Assembly (NCBI GenBank): GCA_963781105.1
Contig: CAWAED010000015.1
Coordinates: forward strand, 62,001 to 126,000
Direction: 5' to 3'
From: Palsa-295 sp963781105
GTDB taxonomy: Bacteria; Acidobacteriota; Terriglobia; Acidiferrales; UBA7541
DNA length: 64,000 nt
Part shown: positions 8,112 through 16,123 of the stretch, one piece after another
Position numbering within the stretch: position 1 is the first letter of the stretch
How the letters are laid out: every line of letters starts with the position of its first letter
Program-made: the position numbers and the translations under genes
The notes under the pieces: generated by a model
Seen by the model: only the letters and a program-made list of their open reading frames with translations
Database searches by the model: none
Told to the model about the DNA's origin: nothing

Positions 8112-8513
8112 ATGAGCAATGCAACGTCAGAACGGAATAAGGCAATCGTGCTGGAGGCCTTTCAGACTCTCTTCAACAAGCGCGATTACAAGGCCGCGGA
8201 GCGCTTTTGGTCGCCAAACTACATTCAGCACAGTGCCCACATCCCCGCCGGTCGCGATGGGCTGCTCGGAATGATCAAGAGCCTGCCGCCAACACTTAAA
8301 TACGAGCCGGGAGTCGTCGTTGCCAACGGAGATTAGGTAATTCTCCATGGTCGATTCTCGGGGATTGGTCTCCCCACGAACTGGATCGTCGCGGACGTCG
8401 TCCGCTTGAAAGATGGAATCCTGGTCGAACACTGGGACGTGATTCAAGACGAAGCAACGAAAGAGCAATCCAAGAGCGGGAACCCGATGTTCGGGGACGC
8501 GTTCCCGAAGTAA
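8112..8513 (+). pseudogene. SnoaL-like (NTF2-fold) protein interrupted by an in-frame TAG
   Basis: The frame from ATG 8112 encodes a SnoaL/NTF2-type protein (NKAIVLEAFQTLFNKRDYKAAERFW, then YIQHSAHIPAGRDGLLGMI). A TAG at 8334-8336 stops it after 74 residues. The same frame continues with the rest of the fold (VILHGRFSGIGLP, then WIVADVVRLKDGILVEHWDVIQDEA) to TAA 8511-8513, for 133 codons in all. Family members usually have Tyr or another residue where the TAG sits, so one base change explains the break. It is either a real nonsense mutation or a sequencing error; readthrough is possible but unsupported. It precedes the alcohol dehydrogenase by 21 bases and is probably co-transcribed. Confidence 0.85.
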
Positions 8514-8534
8514 CGGGACAGGCTCCTCGGGAGA

Positions 8535-9566
8535 ATGAAAATGGGAAGCACGTATATGGCAGTTGAAGTGTCAGCGCCGAACGTACTGCGTGTAGTCGAG
8601 CGGACGATTTCGGAGCCGGCGGCTAGTCAGGTACGCATTCGCGTTGAGGCCTGCGGAGTTTGCCATTCCGATTCCGGTACTGTGGAAGGATTGTTCCCCA
8701 TCAATTGGCCGCGCGTTCCCGGTCACGAAGCAGTCGGACGCATCGATGCCCTTGGTCCCGGCGTCCAGGGCTGGACGGTTGGTCAGCGCGTTGGGGTGGG
8801 ATTTCTCGGCGGCCCTTGCGGATATTGCGAGTTTTGTCGAAATGGCGATCTCGTGAACTGCCAGAACCAGGAATTTACCGGCATTCATCTTGACGGTGGA
8901 TATGCTGAAGTGATGCTCGCCAAAGCGAGCGGCCTCATCTCGATTCCTGGCGGCATGTCTTCGGTCGATGCCGCACCGCTGTTGTGCGCCGGACTCACCA
9001 CTTTTAATGCACTTCGAAATTCACCGGCAAAGGCCGGTGACTTGGTTGCCGTACTCGGCATCGGCGGCCTCGGTCATCTGGGTGTGCAATACGCGAGGCG
9101 CATGGGCTTCGAAGTCGCGGCGATTGGTCGCGGCAGCGAATCGGCGGAGTTGGCGAAGAAACTCGGTGCTCACCACTACATTGACAGTGCCGCTTCCGAT
9201 CCCGCTGCAGCTCTCCAGGCGCTCGGCGGCGCCAAGGTCATTCTGATAACCGCTTCGGGCGGCAACACAATCGCCACGACCTTCAAGGGCTTGCGTCCGG
9301 GCGGCGTCTCTATTGACGTCGGCGTCGGCCCCGAGCCGATCCAGGTCACCAGCATGGATCTCATATTCGGAGAGCGCAGACTAGCCGGCTCGCTGACCGG
9401 AAATCCGGCAACAGGTGACGCAACGCTTCGTTTCAGCGCACTGAGTGGCGTCGCGGCAATGATCGAGACCGTTCCACTCGATCAAGCACCTGCTGCCTAC
9501 GCGAAGATGATGGCCGGAAAGGCCCGCTTTCGAATGGTGCTGGTTATGAAAAACGGCAAAGGCTAG
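8535..9566 (+). CDS. Zinc-dependent alcohol dehydrogenase (AdhP-like)
   Basis: The 343-residue MDR enzyme has catalytic zinc ligands Cys43 (GVCHSD) and His64 (PGHEAVG). A structural zinc cluster is visible as Cys95, Cys98, Cys101 and Cys109 (GGPCGYCEFCRNG...NC). The NAD-binding loop GIGGLGHLGVQYARRMG is intact. It should oxidise primary alcohols or reduce aldehydes with NAD(H); the substrate is not readable. The ATG at 8535 follows CTCGGGAGA, a usable ribosome-binding site. It sits between the broken SnoaL-like gene and an aldehyde dehydrogenase, which suggests an alcohol/aldehyde metabolism or detoxification group, perhaps under the divergent TetR protein. Confidence 0.92.
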   Translation: MKMGSTYMAVEVSAPNVLRVVERTISEPAASQVRIRVEACGVCHSDSGTVEGLFPINWPRVPGHEAVGRIDALGPGVQGWTVGQRVGVGFLGGPCGYCEFCRNGDLVNCQNQEFTGIHLDGGYAEVMLAKASGLISIPGGMSSVDAAPLLCAGLTTFNALRNSPAKAGDLVAVLGIGGLGHLGVQYARRMGFEVAAIGRGSESAELAKKLGAHHYIDSAASDPAAALQALGGAKVILITASGGNTIATTFKGLRPGGVSIDVGVGPEPIQVTSMDLIFGERRLAGSLTGNPATGDATLRFSALSGVAAMIETVPLDQAPAAYAKMMAGKARFRMVLVMKNGKG

Positions 9567-9671
9567 CCTGCGCGGCCGAAGTGAAGAATTCCGTTTGCGC
9601 AAAATTGTCCGTGAAACGACGGAACTCGCAGAAATAACCAAAGCAGGGAGAAAAACGCGAAGGAGATGACC

Positions 9672-11111
9672 ATGTCGTCGGAAGCAAAGACAGCGAAATT
9701 TCAAGCAGCATCCGCTCAATTCAAGAACGAAGAGGCCCGGGCCGAGGATTTATTCAACAAACAGAAAGCGTACTTTGCTTCCGATGCCACCAAGACCTAC
9801 GAGTGGAGAATCGACCAACTCGATCGGCTTATCCGCATGCTAAAGGACAACGAACAGCGTTTTCGCGACGCATCGCGCGATGACTTCAAAACTGCGATCC
9901 AAGAGAACGTCTTCGAGGTATCAGCGACCATCGCAACCGCCGAATTCGCGAAGTCACAGCTCAAAGACTGGATGAGGCCGGTCGAAGCTCCGCTTCCCAA
10001 GTTCCTCGCCGCATCAGGACACAAGGGGATCGTGTACCGCGAGCCCTACGGCGTCACGTTGATCATTTGCCCATTCAATGGACCGCTCCTGCTCTCCTTG
10101 CGTCCCGCGGTAGCTGCTCTTTCGGCGGGCAACCCTTGCATCTTGAAGCTCTCCGAACTCCTGCCAGCGACGGACGAGTTGCTCTTGGAATTGATCCCAA
10201 AGTATTTCGAGCCGGAAGCTCTGAGCGCTGTGGTCGGTGCCCGCGAGGTTGTCACGAAGCTGTTGGAACTTCCCTTTGATTTCATGTTCCTCACCGGGAG
10301 CGTGAATGTGGGGAAAGTAGTGATGCGAGCGGCCGCCGAAAATCTCACTCCTGTGCTGCTTGAGTTGGGAGGACAGAACCCCACGATCGTCGATGAAACA
10401 GCGAACATTCCGGATGCCGCCAAGAAAATTGTCTGGGGCGCCATGGCTTGGGGAGGACAGTGGTGCACTTCACCGGGCTATGCGGTCGTTCATGAATCCG
10501 TCGCGGATCAATTCGTAGCCGAATGTAAGAAGGCTGTCGTTGAACTCTACGGCCCGGACCCCAAGAGCAACTCGGACTATTCCCGCGTCATCAGCCCCGC
10601 CGCAGTCGAAAGACTCGCGTCGCTGATCGATCCACAAAAGGTCGTTTACGGTGGGAAGTCCGACGCTCCGGCCCGTTATCTGGATCCGACCATCCTCTAC
10701 CCGATTTCCTGGTCCGACAAAATGATGCAAGACGAAATCTTCGGCCCGCTTTTGCCGATCCTCACTTACTCCGATCTCGGAAAGCTGCTCGCCAAGATCA
10801 AGTCGCTCCCCAAGCCGCTTGCCGGCTACGTGTTCAGCCGAAATCAGCAGGCAATCGATCGGATCATGCAATCCCTCTCTTTCGGCGGGGGCGCCGTGAA
10901 TCAGACCAACGTCTTCTTGTTCATCGAATCCATGCCTTATGGAGGGGTTGGAAGCGCGGGCATCGGGAACTACTACGGAAAATACGGCTACGATTCTCTC
11001 ACGCACGCCAAATCCGTCCTGATATCTCCACCCGACGTGGCCATCGATCACATGTTTCCGCCTTACACCAAAGAAAAGGTGCAAGCACTCAGCCAATGGT
11101 CTGATTACTAA
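9672..11111 (+). CDS. NAD(P)-dependent aldehyde dehydrogenase, class 3 / coniferyl-aldehyde type
   Basis: The product is 479 residues from ATG 9672. That start lies 6 bases after GAAGGAG; ATG 9666 is directly against that site and less likely. Catalytic Cys265 lies in GGQWCTSPG and the general base Glu231 in LLELGGQNP. The compact length and C-terminal region (SMPYGGVGSAGIGNYYGKYGYDSLTHAKSVL) are typical of ALDH3/coniferyl-aldehyde dehydrogenases, which oxidise fatty or aromatic aldehydes to acids. It follows the alcohol dehydrogenase by about 105 bases on the same strand, so the pair could take an alcohol to its acid. Confidence 0.93.
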   Translation: MSSEAKTAKFQAASAQFKNEEARAEDLFNKQKAYFASDATKTYEWRIDQLDRLIRMLKDNEQRFRDASRDDFKTAIQENVFEVSATIATAEFAKSQLKDWMRPVEAPLPKFLAASGHKGIVYREPYGVTLIICPFNGPLLLSLRPAVAALSAGNPCILKLSELLPATDELLLELIPKYFEPEALSAVVGAREVVTKLLELPFDFMFLTGSVNVGKVVMRAAAENLTPVLLELGGQNPTIVDETANIPDAAKKIVWGAMAWGGQWCTSPGYAVVHESVADQFVAECKKAVVELYGPDPKSNSDYSRVISPAAVERLASLIDPQKVVYGGKSDAPARYLDPTILYPISWSDKMMQDEIFGPLLPILTYSDLGKLLAKIKSLPKPLAGYVFSRNQQAIDRIMQSLSFGGGAVNQTNVFLFIESMPYGGVGSAGIGNYYGKYGYDSLTHAKSVLISPPDVAIDHMFPPYTKEKVQALSQWSDY

Positions 11112-11180
11112 AATTCGTTCTTGCGCAGCAATCCCTAAGCGTCACGATCAGCGAAAGATGGATACGACGGAAATCAGTCC

Positions 11181-11732
11181 ATGAACCTGTTGCACGCCCT
11201 CTTTACCCGGAACCTCTTGGCGTCAGGAGTAGCCATCGTCCGCTATATTCCTCGAGCGCTTCGAGTGGACCAGGTGGATGGGAATCTCTTCTTCACGGAG
11301 GAGAAGCGGCAGGAGTATCGCCGTCGTGTAGAGAGTGTGACGCCTCACTCCCCTCGTCAGTGGGGGACCATGGAGGTGGACCAGATGCTTCATCATCTCA
11401 ACCTCGCCTGCGGAGGCTCGCTGGGTTTCTACAGTCTCCCGGACGAAAGTTACCTGACTTCGCGCACGTTCTTTAAGTGGATTCTCGTCGATTGGTTTCC
11501 GGAGCAACCCGTCGGCCTACGTCTTCCAGCGGGCTTCAAAATCCCGCATTCGCAGAGATTCGAGTTCGCGCACGAAAAAACACAACTGCTGAAAATCTTA
11601 GAGGCAGATTGGAACGCAAAAACCGCCGATGCCTGGAAACCCCCTCCGATGTTCGGCAAGATGACGCCCAAAGAGTGGGGCAAGCTCTTACAGATTCACG
11701 TGGATTATCACCTGAGACAGTTCGCGGCCTAA
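11181..11732 (+). CDS. DinB-superfamily protein, DUF1569-like
   Basis: This 183-residue cytosolic-looking protein has the pattern W-G-x-M-x-V-D-Q-M-L-H-H-L in its middle (QWGTMEVDQMLHHLNLACGG) and ends with HVDYHLRQF. Together these supply the spaced histidines of the DinB/YfiT-like metal-binding four-helix bundle. Some family members are metal-dependent thiol transferases, but none of that is established here. It follows the aldehyde dehydrogenase by 69 bases. No close ribosome-binding site is clear before ATG 11181, so the start could be slightly downstream. Confidence 0.6.
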   Translation: MNLLHALFTRNLLASGVAIVRYIPRALRVDQVDGNLFFTEEKRQEYRRRVESVTPHSPRQWGTMEVDQMLHHLNLACGGSLGFYSLPDESYLTSRTFFKWILVDWFPEQPVGLRLPAGFKIPHSQRFEFAHEKTQLLKILEADWNAKTADAWKPPPMFGKMTPKEWGKLLQIHVDYHLRQFAA

Positions 11733-12001
11733 CGAGTTTTCTCCTAGATGCCATCGTTGACGCGGGCCGTCCTCCGATACACACACGGCTTTTGGCGAAT
11801 TCCTCGTTATATGATACAACGGTAAATAAGGCCATGTTCATCGACGGCTACAACACGGAACGCACGACCACGACGGCGGCGTCGCCGGCATCACCCACTC
11901 GTCACGAAAACGCCTCTAGCCACGACTGTCCGGCATCACGGATCCCCTCGAATTCGCACCCAACTAGCCTCGCACCCCACCATTTTTCACATGCAATTCC
12001 C

Positions 12002-12094
12002 GCCATTTCTAATCGTCACACCTCGCGATTAGAAAACGCCATATCTTGTAGAAGACAAACAATCGCGACCCGTTCTAATCGTCAGTTTTTTGCG
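12002..12094 (+). repeat. 93-bp repeat, copy 1
   Basis: It aligns without gaps to 12188-12280 at 74 of 93 bases (about 80 percent). TTCTAATCG occurs at 12007 and 12073. TTTCTAATCG at 12006-12015 and CGATTAGAAA at 12026-12035 form a perfect 10-bp stem with a 10-base loop. Confidence 0.85.
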
Positions 12095-12187
12095 TTTCCC
12101 AGCGCCGAATTACCGGGCGTCATCTCTTCCGACCGCCTTTCGCTCGTCGCCCGCCTCACGCTTCGCCGCGTTTCGCGCACATTCGCT

Positions 12188-12280
12188 GCCATTTCTAATC
12201 GACAATGGCAGATATTAGAAAACGACGTATCTCATAGAAAACAAACATTCGCGACTCGTTCTAATCGACAATTATTTGCG
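12188..12280 (+). repeat. 93-bp repeat, copy 2
   Basis: This is the second copy, 186 bases after the first. TTCTAATCG occurs at 12193 and 12259. The internal inverted repeat is reduced to TTTCTAAT / ATTAGAAA (8 bp). Weaker similarity continues past both copies, for example GCGTCATCTCTTCCGACCGC against GCGTTATCTGTTCCGACCGC. Confidence 0.85.
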
Positions 12281-12417
12281 ATGTTAAAACCCGCGTTCGC
12301 CCGCGTTATCTGTTCCGACCGCCCGTCACACAACGCTCCCCGCGCTCCGCTTCCCCAGCACTATAATCTCGGCGTCGTCCTATGCCGCGCACACGCTCCC
12401 AAACCGCTGACCACGCC

Positions 12418-13395
12418 ATGAAAGCCATCATCGAGAAATTTATCGGCTACCTGCGCTACGAGCGCAACGCCTCCCCGGAAACCGTGGAGGACTACGCCGG
12501 CGACCTCCGGCTCTTCCAGACGTTTCTCACTCCTCCCGGCGAGCCTACTTTGCCTCTCGCCCAGGTGGACCACCTCATCATCCGCGAGTTCGTCAGCTGG
12601 CTTTACGACCGCAAGCTGCAGAAACCCACGGTCGCCCGCAAACTCGCCGCCTTGCGCACCTTTTTCAAATTCTGCGTCCGCGAAAAATACGCGCAGCAGA
12701 ATCCCGCGCGCCTCGTCAGTACGCCCAAGCTTCCCAAGCGCGTCCCGCGCGTGCAGACTGCCGAGGAAATCAATCATTTTCTGGACGGCTTGCCGGGCGG
12801 AGCGGCACCGATTCAAAACACCGCGCCCACCCGCAAATCAAAGAAGAAACCCACCGCACTCTCGCGCTTCGAGGAAAAACTCATCCCCTGCCGCGACCGC
12901 GCCATCTTCGAATTGCTTTACGCTTCGGGCCTGCGCGTCAGCGAGCTGGTCGGCTTGAATTACGGCAACGTGGATCGCACCGGGCAAATGCTCCGTGTGC
13001 TGGGCAAGGGACGCAAAGAGCGCGTGGTTCCCTACGGCTCGAAGGCGCAGAAAGCGCTCGAAGCATACTGGCCGCTACGGCACCAGATTCTTGCGAACCC
13101 GCGCGTGAAAATCGATCCCGAAGCGGTTTTTGTCAATTACCGCGGAGGCCGGCTCACCGATCGCGCCGTCCGCTACATCGTAAAAAAATATTGCAAGCTC
13201 GCCAACGTGAACTGGGACTTGCATCCGCACTCGTTGCGCCACGCCTTCGCCACGCATCTATTGAATGACGGCGCCGACCTGCGCGCCATCCAGGAACTTC
13301 TCGGCCACGTTTCGCTCTCCACCACCCAGCGCTACACCCAGGCCAGCATCCAGCAACTGATGGCCGTCTACGACAAAGCTCATCCGCACGCCTGA
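12418..13395 (+). CDS. xerC: Tyrosine recombinase XerC
   Basis: XerC/XerD recombinases resolve chromosome dimers at the dif site during division. The 325-residue product has the N-terminal SAM-like core-binding domain (YLRYERNASPETVEDYAGDL). The catalytic set is Arg173 (ASGLRVSEL), Lys197 (LGKGRKE), His271 and Arg274 (HPHSLRHAFATHL), His297 (LGHVSLSTTQRYT) and nucleophile Tyr306. A charged insert (TRKSKKKPTALSRFEEKL, about 138-155) precedes the catalytic domain. ATG 12418 starts at the conserved region; ATG 12382 would add 12 residues. XerC rather than XerD is inferred from overall similarity. No partner recombinase is visible in the window. Confidence 0.9.
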   Translation: MKAIIEKFIGYLRYERNASPETVEDYAGDLRLFQTFLTPPGEPTLPLAQVDHLIIREFVSWLYDRKLQKPTVARKLAALRTFFKFCVREKYAQQNPARLVSTPKLPKRVPRVQTAEEINHFLDGLPGGAAPIQNTAPTRKSKKKPTALSRFEEKLIPCRDRAIFELLYASGLRVSELVGLNYGNVDRTGQMLRVLGKGRKERVVPYGSKAQKALEAYWPLRHQILANPRVKIDPEAVFVNYRGGRLTDRAVRYIVKKYCKLANVNWDLHPHSLRHAFATHLLNDGADLRAIQELLGHVSLSTTQRYTQASIQQLMAVYDKAHPHA

Positions 13396-13478
13396 AAACT
13401 TGCCGGCTTTCCTTGGAGCACAGCTAGGCACTGGGTTAACCTTTCTCCGCGGCTTAATAGCGGCGGAGTTTCCCAACT

Positions 13479-14264
13479 ATGATCCGTTGTTGCGCGCTGG
13501 CAATTTTCGCATCAATCGCATGGCTGCTGATGTGCGCAACCTCCGCATCCGCACAGGACAATTACGAGATCCAGGTGTACGGCTCGGACACCGTCGAGCC
13601 CGGGCACACCATGGTCGAGCTTCACAGCAACTTCACCATTGACGGCACCAAGCAAATTACCGACGGTGTATATCCCACCAATCACGCCGAACACGAAACC
13701 GTCGAAATCACCCACGGCGTCAACGATTGGTTCGAGGTCGGCTTTTACATCTTCACCTCGGCGCGCTCTGGGCAGGGCTGGCAATGGGTCGGCGATCATA
13801 TCCGCCCGCGTGTCCGGGTGCCCGAAAAATGGCACTGGCCCGTCGGCGTCAGCCTCTCGAACGAAGTCGGCTACCAGCGCCGCCAGTTCTCCACGGACAC
13901 CTGGACCTGGGAGATGCGCCCGATCATTGATCAAAAAGTTGGCCGCTGGTATTGGTCGTTCAACCCCACATTCGACAAGTCCATTCACGGACTCACCGAG
14001 AATCAGGGCTTCGTCTTCTCGCCCAATTTCAAATTCAGTTACGACTTCACCCCCAAGATCGCCGGCGGGTTGGAATACTACGGTTCACTCGGCCCTGCCA
14101 CCGACTTCCTCCCAATCCACCAGCAGCAGCAACAGATATTCCCCGCCATTGACCTGAACCTCGCCCCGCAATGGGAAATCAATTTCGGCCTCGGCTGGGG
14201 ACTTACCGGCTCGACCGACCACCTCATCCTCAAAGGCATCATCGGCTATCGCTTTGATTTCTAA
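13479..14264 (+). CDS. Probable outer-membrane beta-barrel protein
   Basis: The 261-residue product starts with a signal peptide (MIRCCALAIFASIAWLLMCATSASAQ). Alternating aromatic and polar strands follow (WFEVGFYIFTSA, PVGVSLSNEVGYQ, RWYWSFNPTFDKS, FKFSYDFTPKIAGGLEYYG). It ends in Phe (GYRFDF), the usual C-terminal signature of an outer-membrane barrel. No specific function can be assigned. It follows xerC on the same strand with an 83-base gap, which more likely reflects a separate transcript. Confidence 0.7.
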   Translation: MIRCCALAIFASIAWLLMCATSASAQDNYEIQVYGSDTVEPGHTMVELHSNFTIDGTKQITDGVYPTNHAEHETVEITHGVNDWFEVGFYIFTSARSGQGWQWVGDHIRPRVRVPEKWHWPVGVSLSNEVGYQRRQFSTDTWTWEMRPIIDQKVGRWYWSFNPTFDKSIHGLTENQGFVFSPNFKFSYDFTPKIAGGLEYYGSLGPATDFLPIHQQQQQIFPAIDLNLAPQWEINFGLGWGLTGSTDHLILKGIIGYRFDF

Positions 14265-14380
14265 CCGGCAACACGGCGGGAATAATTCAAGCAACTCACC
14301 CCTCCACCCGGCATCCAATCTGCAGGATTGATCGGGGATCTGCACCACATGGCAACTAAGGACTAATTAACGTGAAAACG

Positions 14381-14878
14381 ATGCAAGCCAAAACGTCAGA
14401 ACTTATACCCGAAGTGCGTCCGACTAAGGGACTGCAGATGTATCTGGAAACTTTGTGTTACAAGACGCGCGAACGGCTGGAGCTTATCAATATCACGAAG
14501 GACCTCAACGAAGTCGTCCGCAAGAACGGGCTGAAGGCCGGCTTCGTTCTGGTGCAATCTCTGCACACCACCACCGCAGTCTTCATCAACGAATTCCAAC
14601 AGGCACTGCTCGACGACATCAAATCATTCTTGGAACGGCTCGTCGGCCGGATCGACTATTGGCGGCACAACGATCCGAAGCTTTCCGAATGCAGCCGGCA
14701 AAATGCGGATTCCCATCTTCGTGCGATGGTACTGGGGCACACGCTTTCCGTTCCAGTGCGCAACGGCGAGCTCGCGCTTGGTTACTGGCAGTCAATCATT
14801 CTGGCGGAGCTTGATGGTCCACGCGAGCGCTCGATCCATGTGCAGGTGTTGGGCGTGCCTGAAGATTCCGAGGACTAG
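14381..14878 (+). CDS. YjbQ/UPF0047 family protein (secondary thiamine-phosphate synthase family)
   Basis: The 165-residue product carries the family core: VLVQSLHTTTAVFINE with the HTTT motif, the histidine in DYWRHNDP, NADSHLRAMVLG and LGYWQSIILAELDGPRERS. Some members show weak thiamine-phosphate synthase activity when overexpressed; the physiological role is unsettled. Starts are uncertain: GTG 14372, ATG 14381 or ATG 14438 (MYLETL, closest to the usual family N-terminus). It is convergent with mqnE, with 25 bases between the stops. Confidence 0.88.
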   Translation: MQAKTSELIPEVRPTKGLQMYLETLCYKTRERLELINITKDLNEVVRKNGLKAGFVLVQSLHTTTAVFINEFQQALLDDIKSFLERLVGRIDYWRHNDPKLSECSRQNADSHLRAMVLGHTLSVPVRNGELALGYWQSIILAELDGPRERSIHVQVLGVPEDSED

Positions 14879-14903
14879 CGGTTCTGCGTTTAGACCCGGC
14901 GCG

Positions 14904-16094
14904 TTAGACGTTGAGTGTAAGTGAAGTGGCGGGAATGAAACCGTTGCTGGGTTGCGCTGCCACACGGGGCGGCGGCATCGGGTTCTTTACGCGATCCACG
15001 GGATTGTAAAGCGTGTCGCGTTCCACTGGGACGCGGCCTGCGGCGCGAATTAGGCGCTCAAGCTCCGCACGAGTCATGTACTCCGGAGTCGTGGCGCCGG
15101 CATCGTGATAGATCTTCTCTTCCACCACGGTTCCATCCAGATCGTTCGCGCCAAACCGCAAAGCCACTTGCGCGATACGCGGCGTCAGCATGATCCAGTA
15201 AGCCTTGATGTGATCAAAATTATCTAGCAGCAGCCGCGACACCGCGATGGCCTTCAGGTCGTCGATTCCCGTCGGCGGCGGTATGTGCGCGAGACCGGTG
15301 TTCGCGGGATGGAACGCCAGCGGAATGAACGTGACGAATCCATGCGTCTTATCCTGCGCCGCGCGAAGCTGTAGCAGGTGATCCACGCGCTCTTCGTTCG
15401 TTTCGATGTGGCCGTAAAGCATCGTGGCGTTGGAGCGGAGGCCCAGTTCATGCGCTGTGCGCGCGATTTCCAGCCAGCGCTGGCCGCTTACTTTGTGGTC
15501 GCAGATGATCTTGCGCACGCGAGGATGAAAAATCTCGGCGCCGCCACCGGGAAGCGAATCCACGCCCGCGGCTTTCATCGCCAGCAGCGTATCGCGAATG
15601 GAAAGCTTGGAGATTCGCGAGTAGTAGCCGACCTCGACCATCGTGAAGGCTTTCAAGTGTACTTGCGGAAAGCGCTGCTTCAGGCCGCGAATCAATTCCA
15701 GGTAATACTCGAACGGCAGGTCGGGGTGTAATCCACCGACGATGTGAAACTCCGTCGCGCCTTCCGCAACTCCATCGCCGGCTCGCTTGTAGATTTCATC
15801 CAGCGGAAAATTGTAGGCACCGGGCGCATCCGGCGAACGGCCGAAGGCGCAGAGTTTGCAATGCGCGACGCAGATGTTGGTCGGATTGATGTGGCGATTC
15901 ACGTTGAAGTAGGTGACGTTGCCGTGCTTCTTCTCGCGCACGTGATTCGCGAGCCAGCCGACCGCGAGCAGATCGTGCGACTCGTAGAGGGCCAAGCCGT
16001 CGTCGGCGGTCAGGCGCTCGCCTGCCAGCACCTTCTTGGCCACCGGTTCCAGGCGCGCGTCGCTGATTCGCAGAGTGTTGAGTTGCAGATCCAT
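14904..16094 (-). CDS. mqnE: Aminodeoxyfutalosine synthase MqnE (radical SAM)
   Basis: MqnE joins SAM to 3-[(1-carboxyvinyl)oxy]benzoate to make 6-amino-6-deoxyfutalosine in the futalosine route to menaquinone. The 396-residue product has the radical-SAM cluster motif as Cys75, Cys79 and Cys82 (NICVAHCKLCAF). Family blocks include FHIVGGLHPDLPFEYY, DSLPGGGAEIF, SNATMLYGHIET and FIPLAFHPANT. It is the last gene of a minus-strand set after a UbiX-type and a UbiA-type gene. The gap to the UbiA-type gene is 29 bases, so co-transcription is likely. Confidence 0.95.
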   Translation of the reverse strand: MDLQLNTLRISDARLEPVAKKVLAGERLTADDGLALYESHDLLAVGWLANHVREKKHGNVTYFNVNRHINPTNICVAHCKLCAFGRSPDAPGAYNFPLDEIYKRAGDGVAEGATEFHIVGGLHPDLPFEYYLELIRGLKQRFPQVHLKAFTMVEVGYYSRISKLSIRDTLLAMKAAGVDSLPGGGAEIFHPRVRKIICDHKVSGQRWLEIARTAHELGLRSNATMLYGHIETNEERVDHLLQLRAAQDKTHGFVTFIPLAFHPANTGLAHIPPPTGIDDLKAIAVSRLLLDNFDHIKAYWIMLTPRIAQVALRFGANDLDGTVVEEKIYHDAGATTPEYMTRAELERLIRAAGRVPVERDTLYNPVDRVKNPMPPPRVAAQPSNGFIPATSLTLNV

Positions 16095-16123
16095 CTTCGT
16101 TCGCGTGTCCTTCGTTGGCTGAT

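Larger units (their letters stand above)
11733..12417. other. Non-coding stretch with two diverged 93-bp repeats
   Basis: No convincing gene is visible in these 685 bases. A plus-strand frame is open from ATG 11834 to TGA 12421, but its product is a Ser/Thr/Arg/Pro-rich chain with no recognisable domain. The stretch contains two repeat units (12002-12094 and 12188-12280), each holding two TTCTAATCG motifs 66 bases apart. A TATAAT at 12362-12367 lies before xerC without a matching -35. Confidence 0.6.

Noticed and set aside
11477..11833. Open frame upstream of the xerC repeats overlapping the DinB-like gene
   Set aside because: It runs out of frame through the DUF1569-like gene, has biased Arg/Ser/Pro composition and no start signal.
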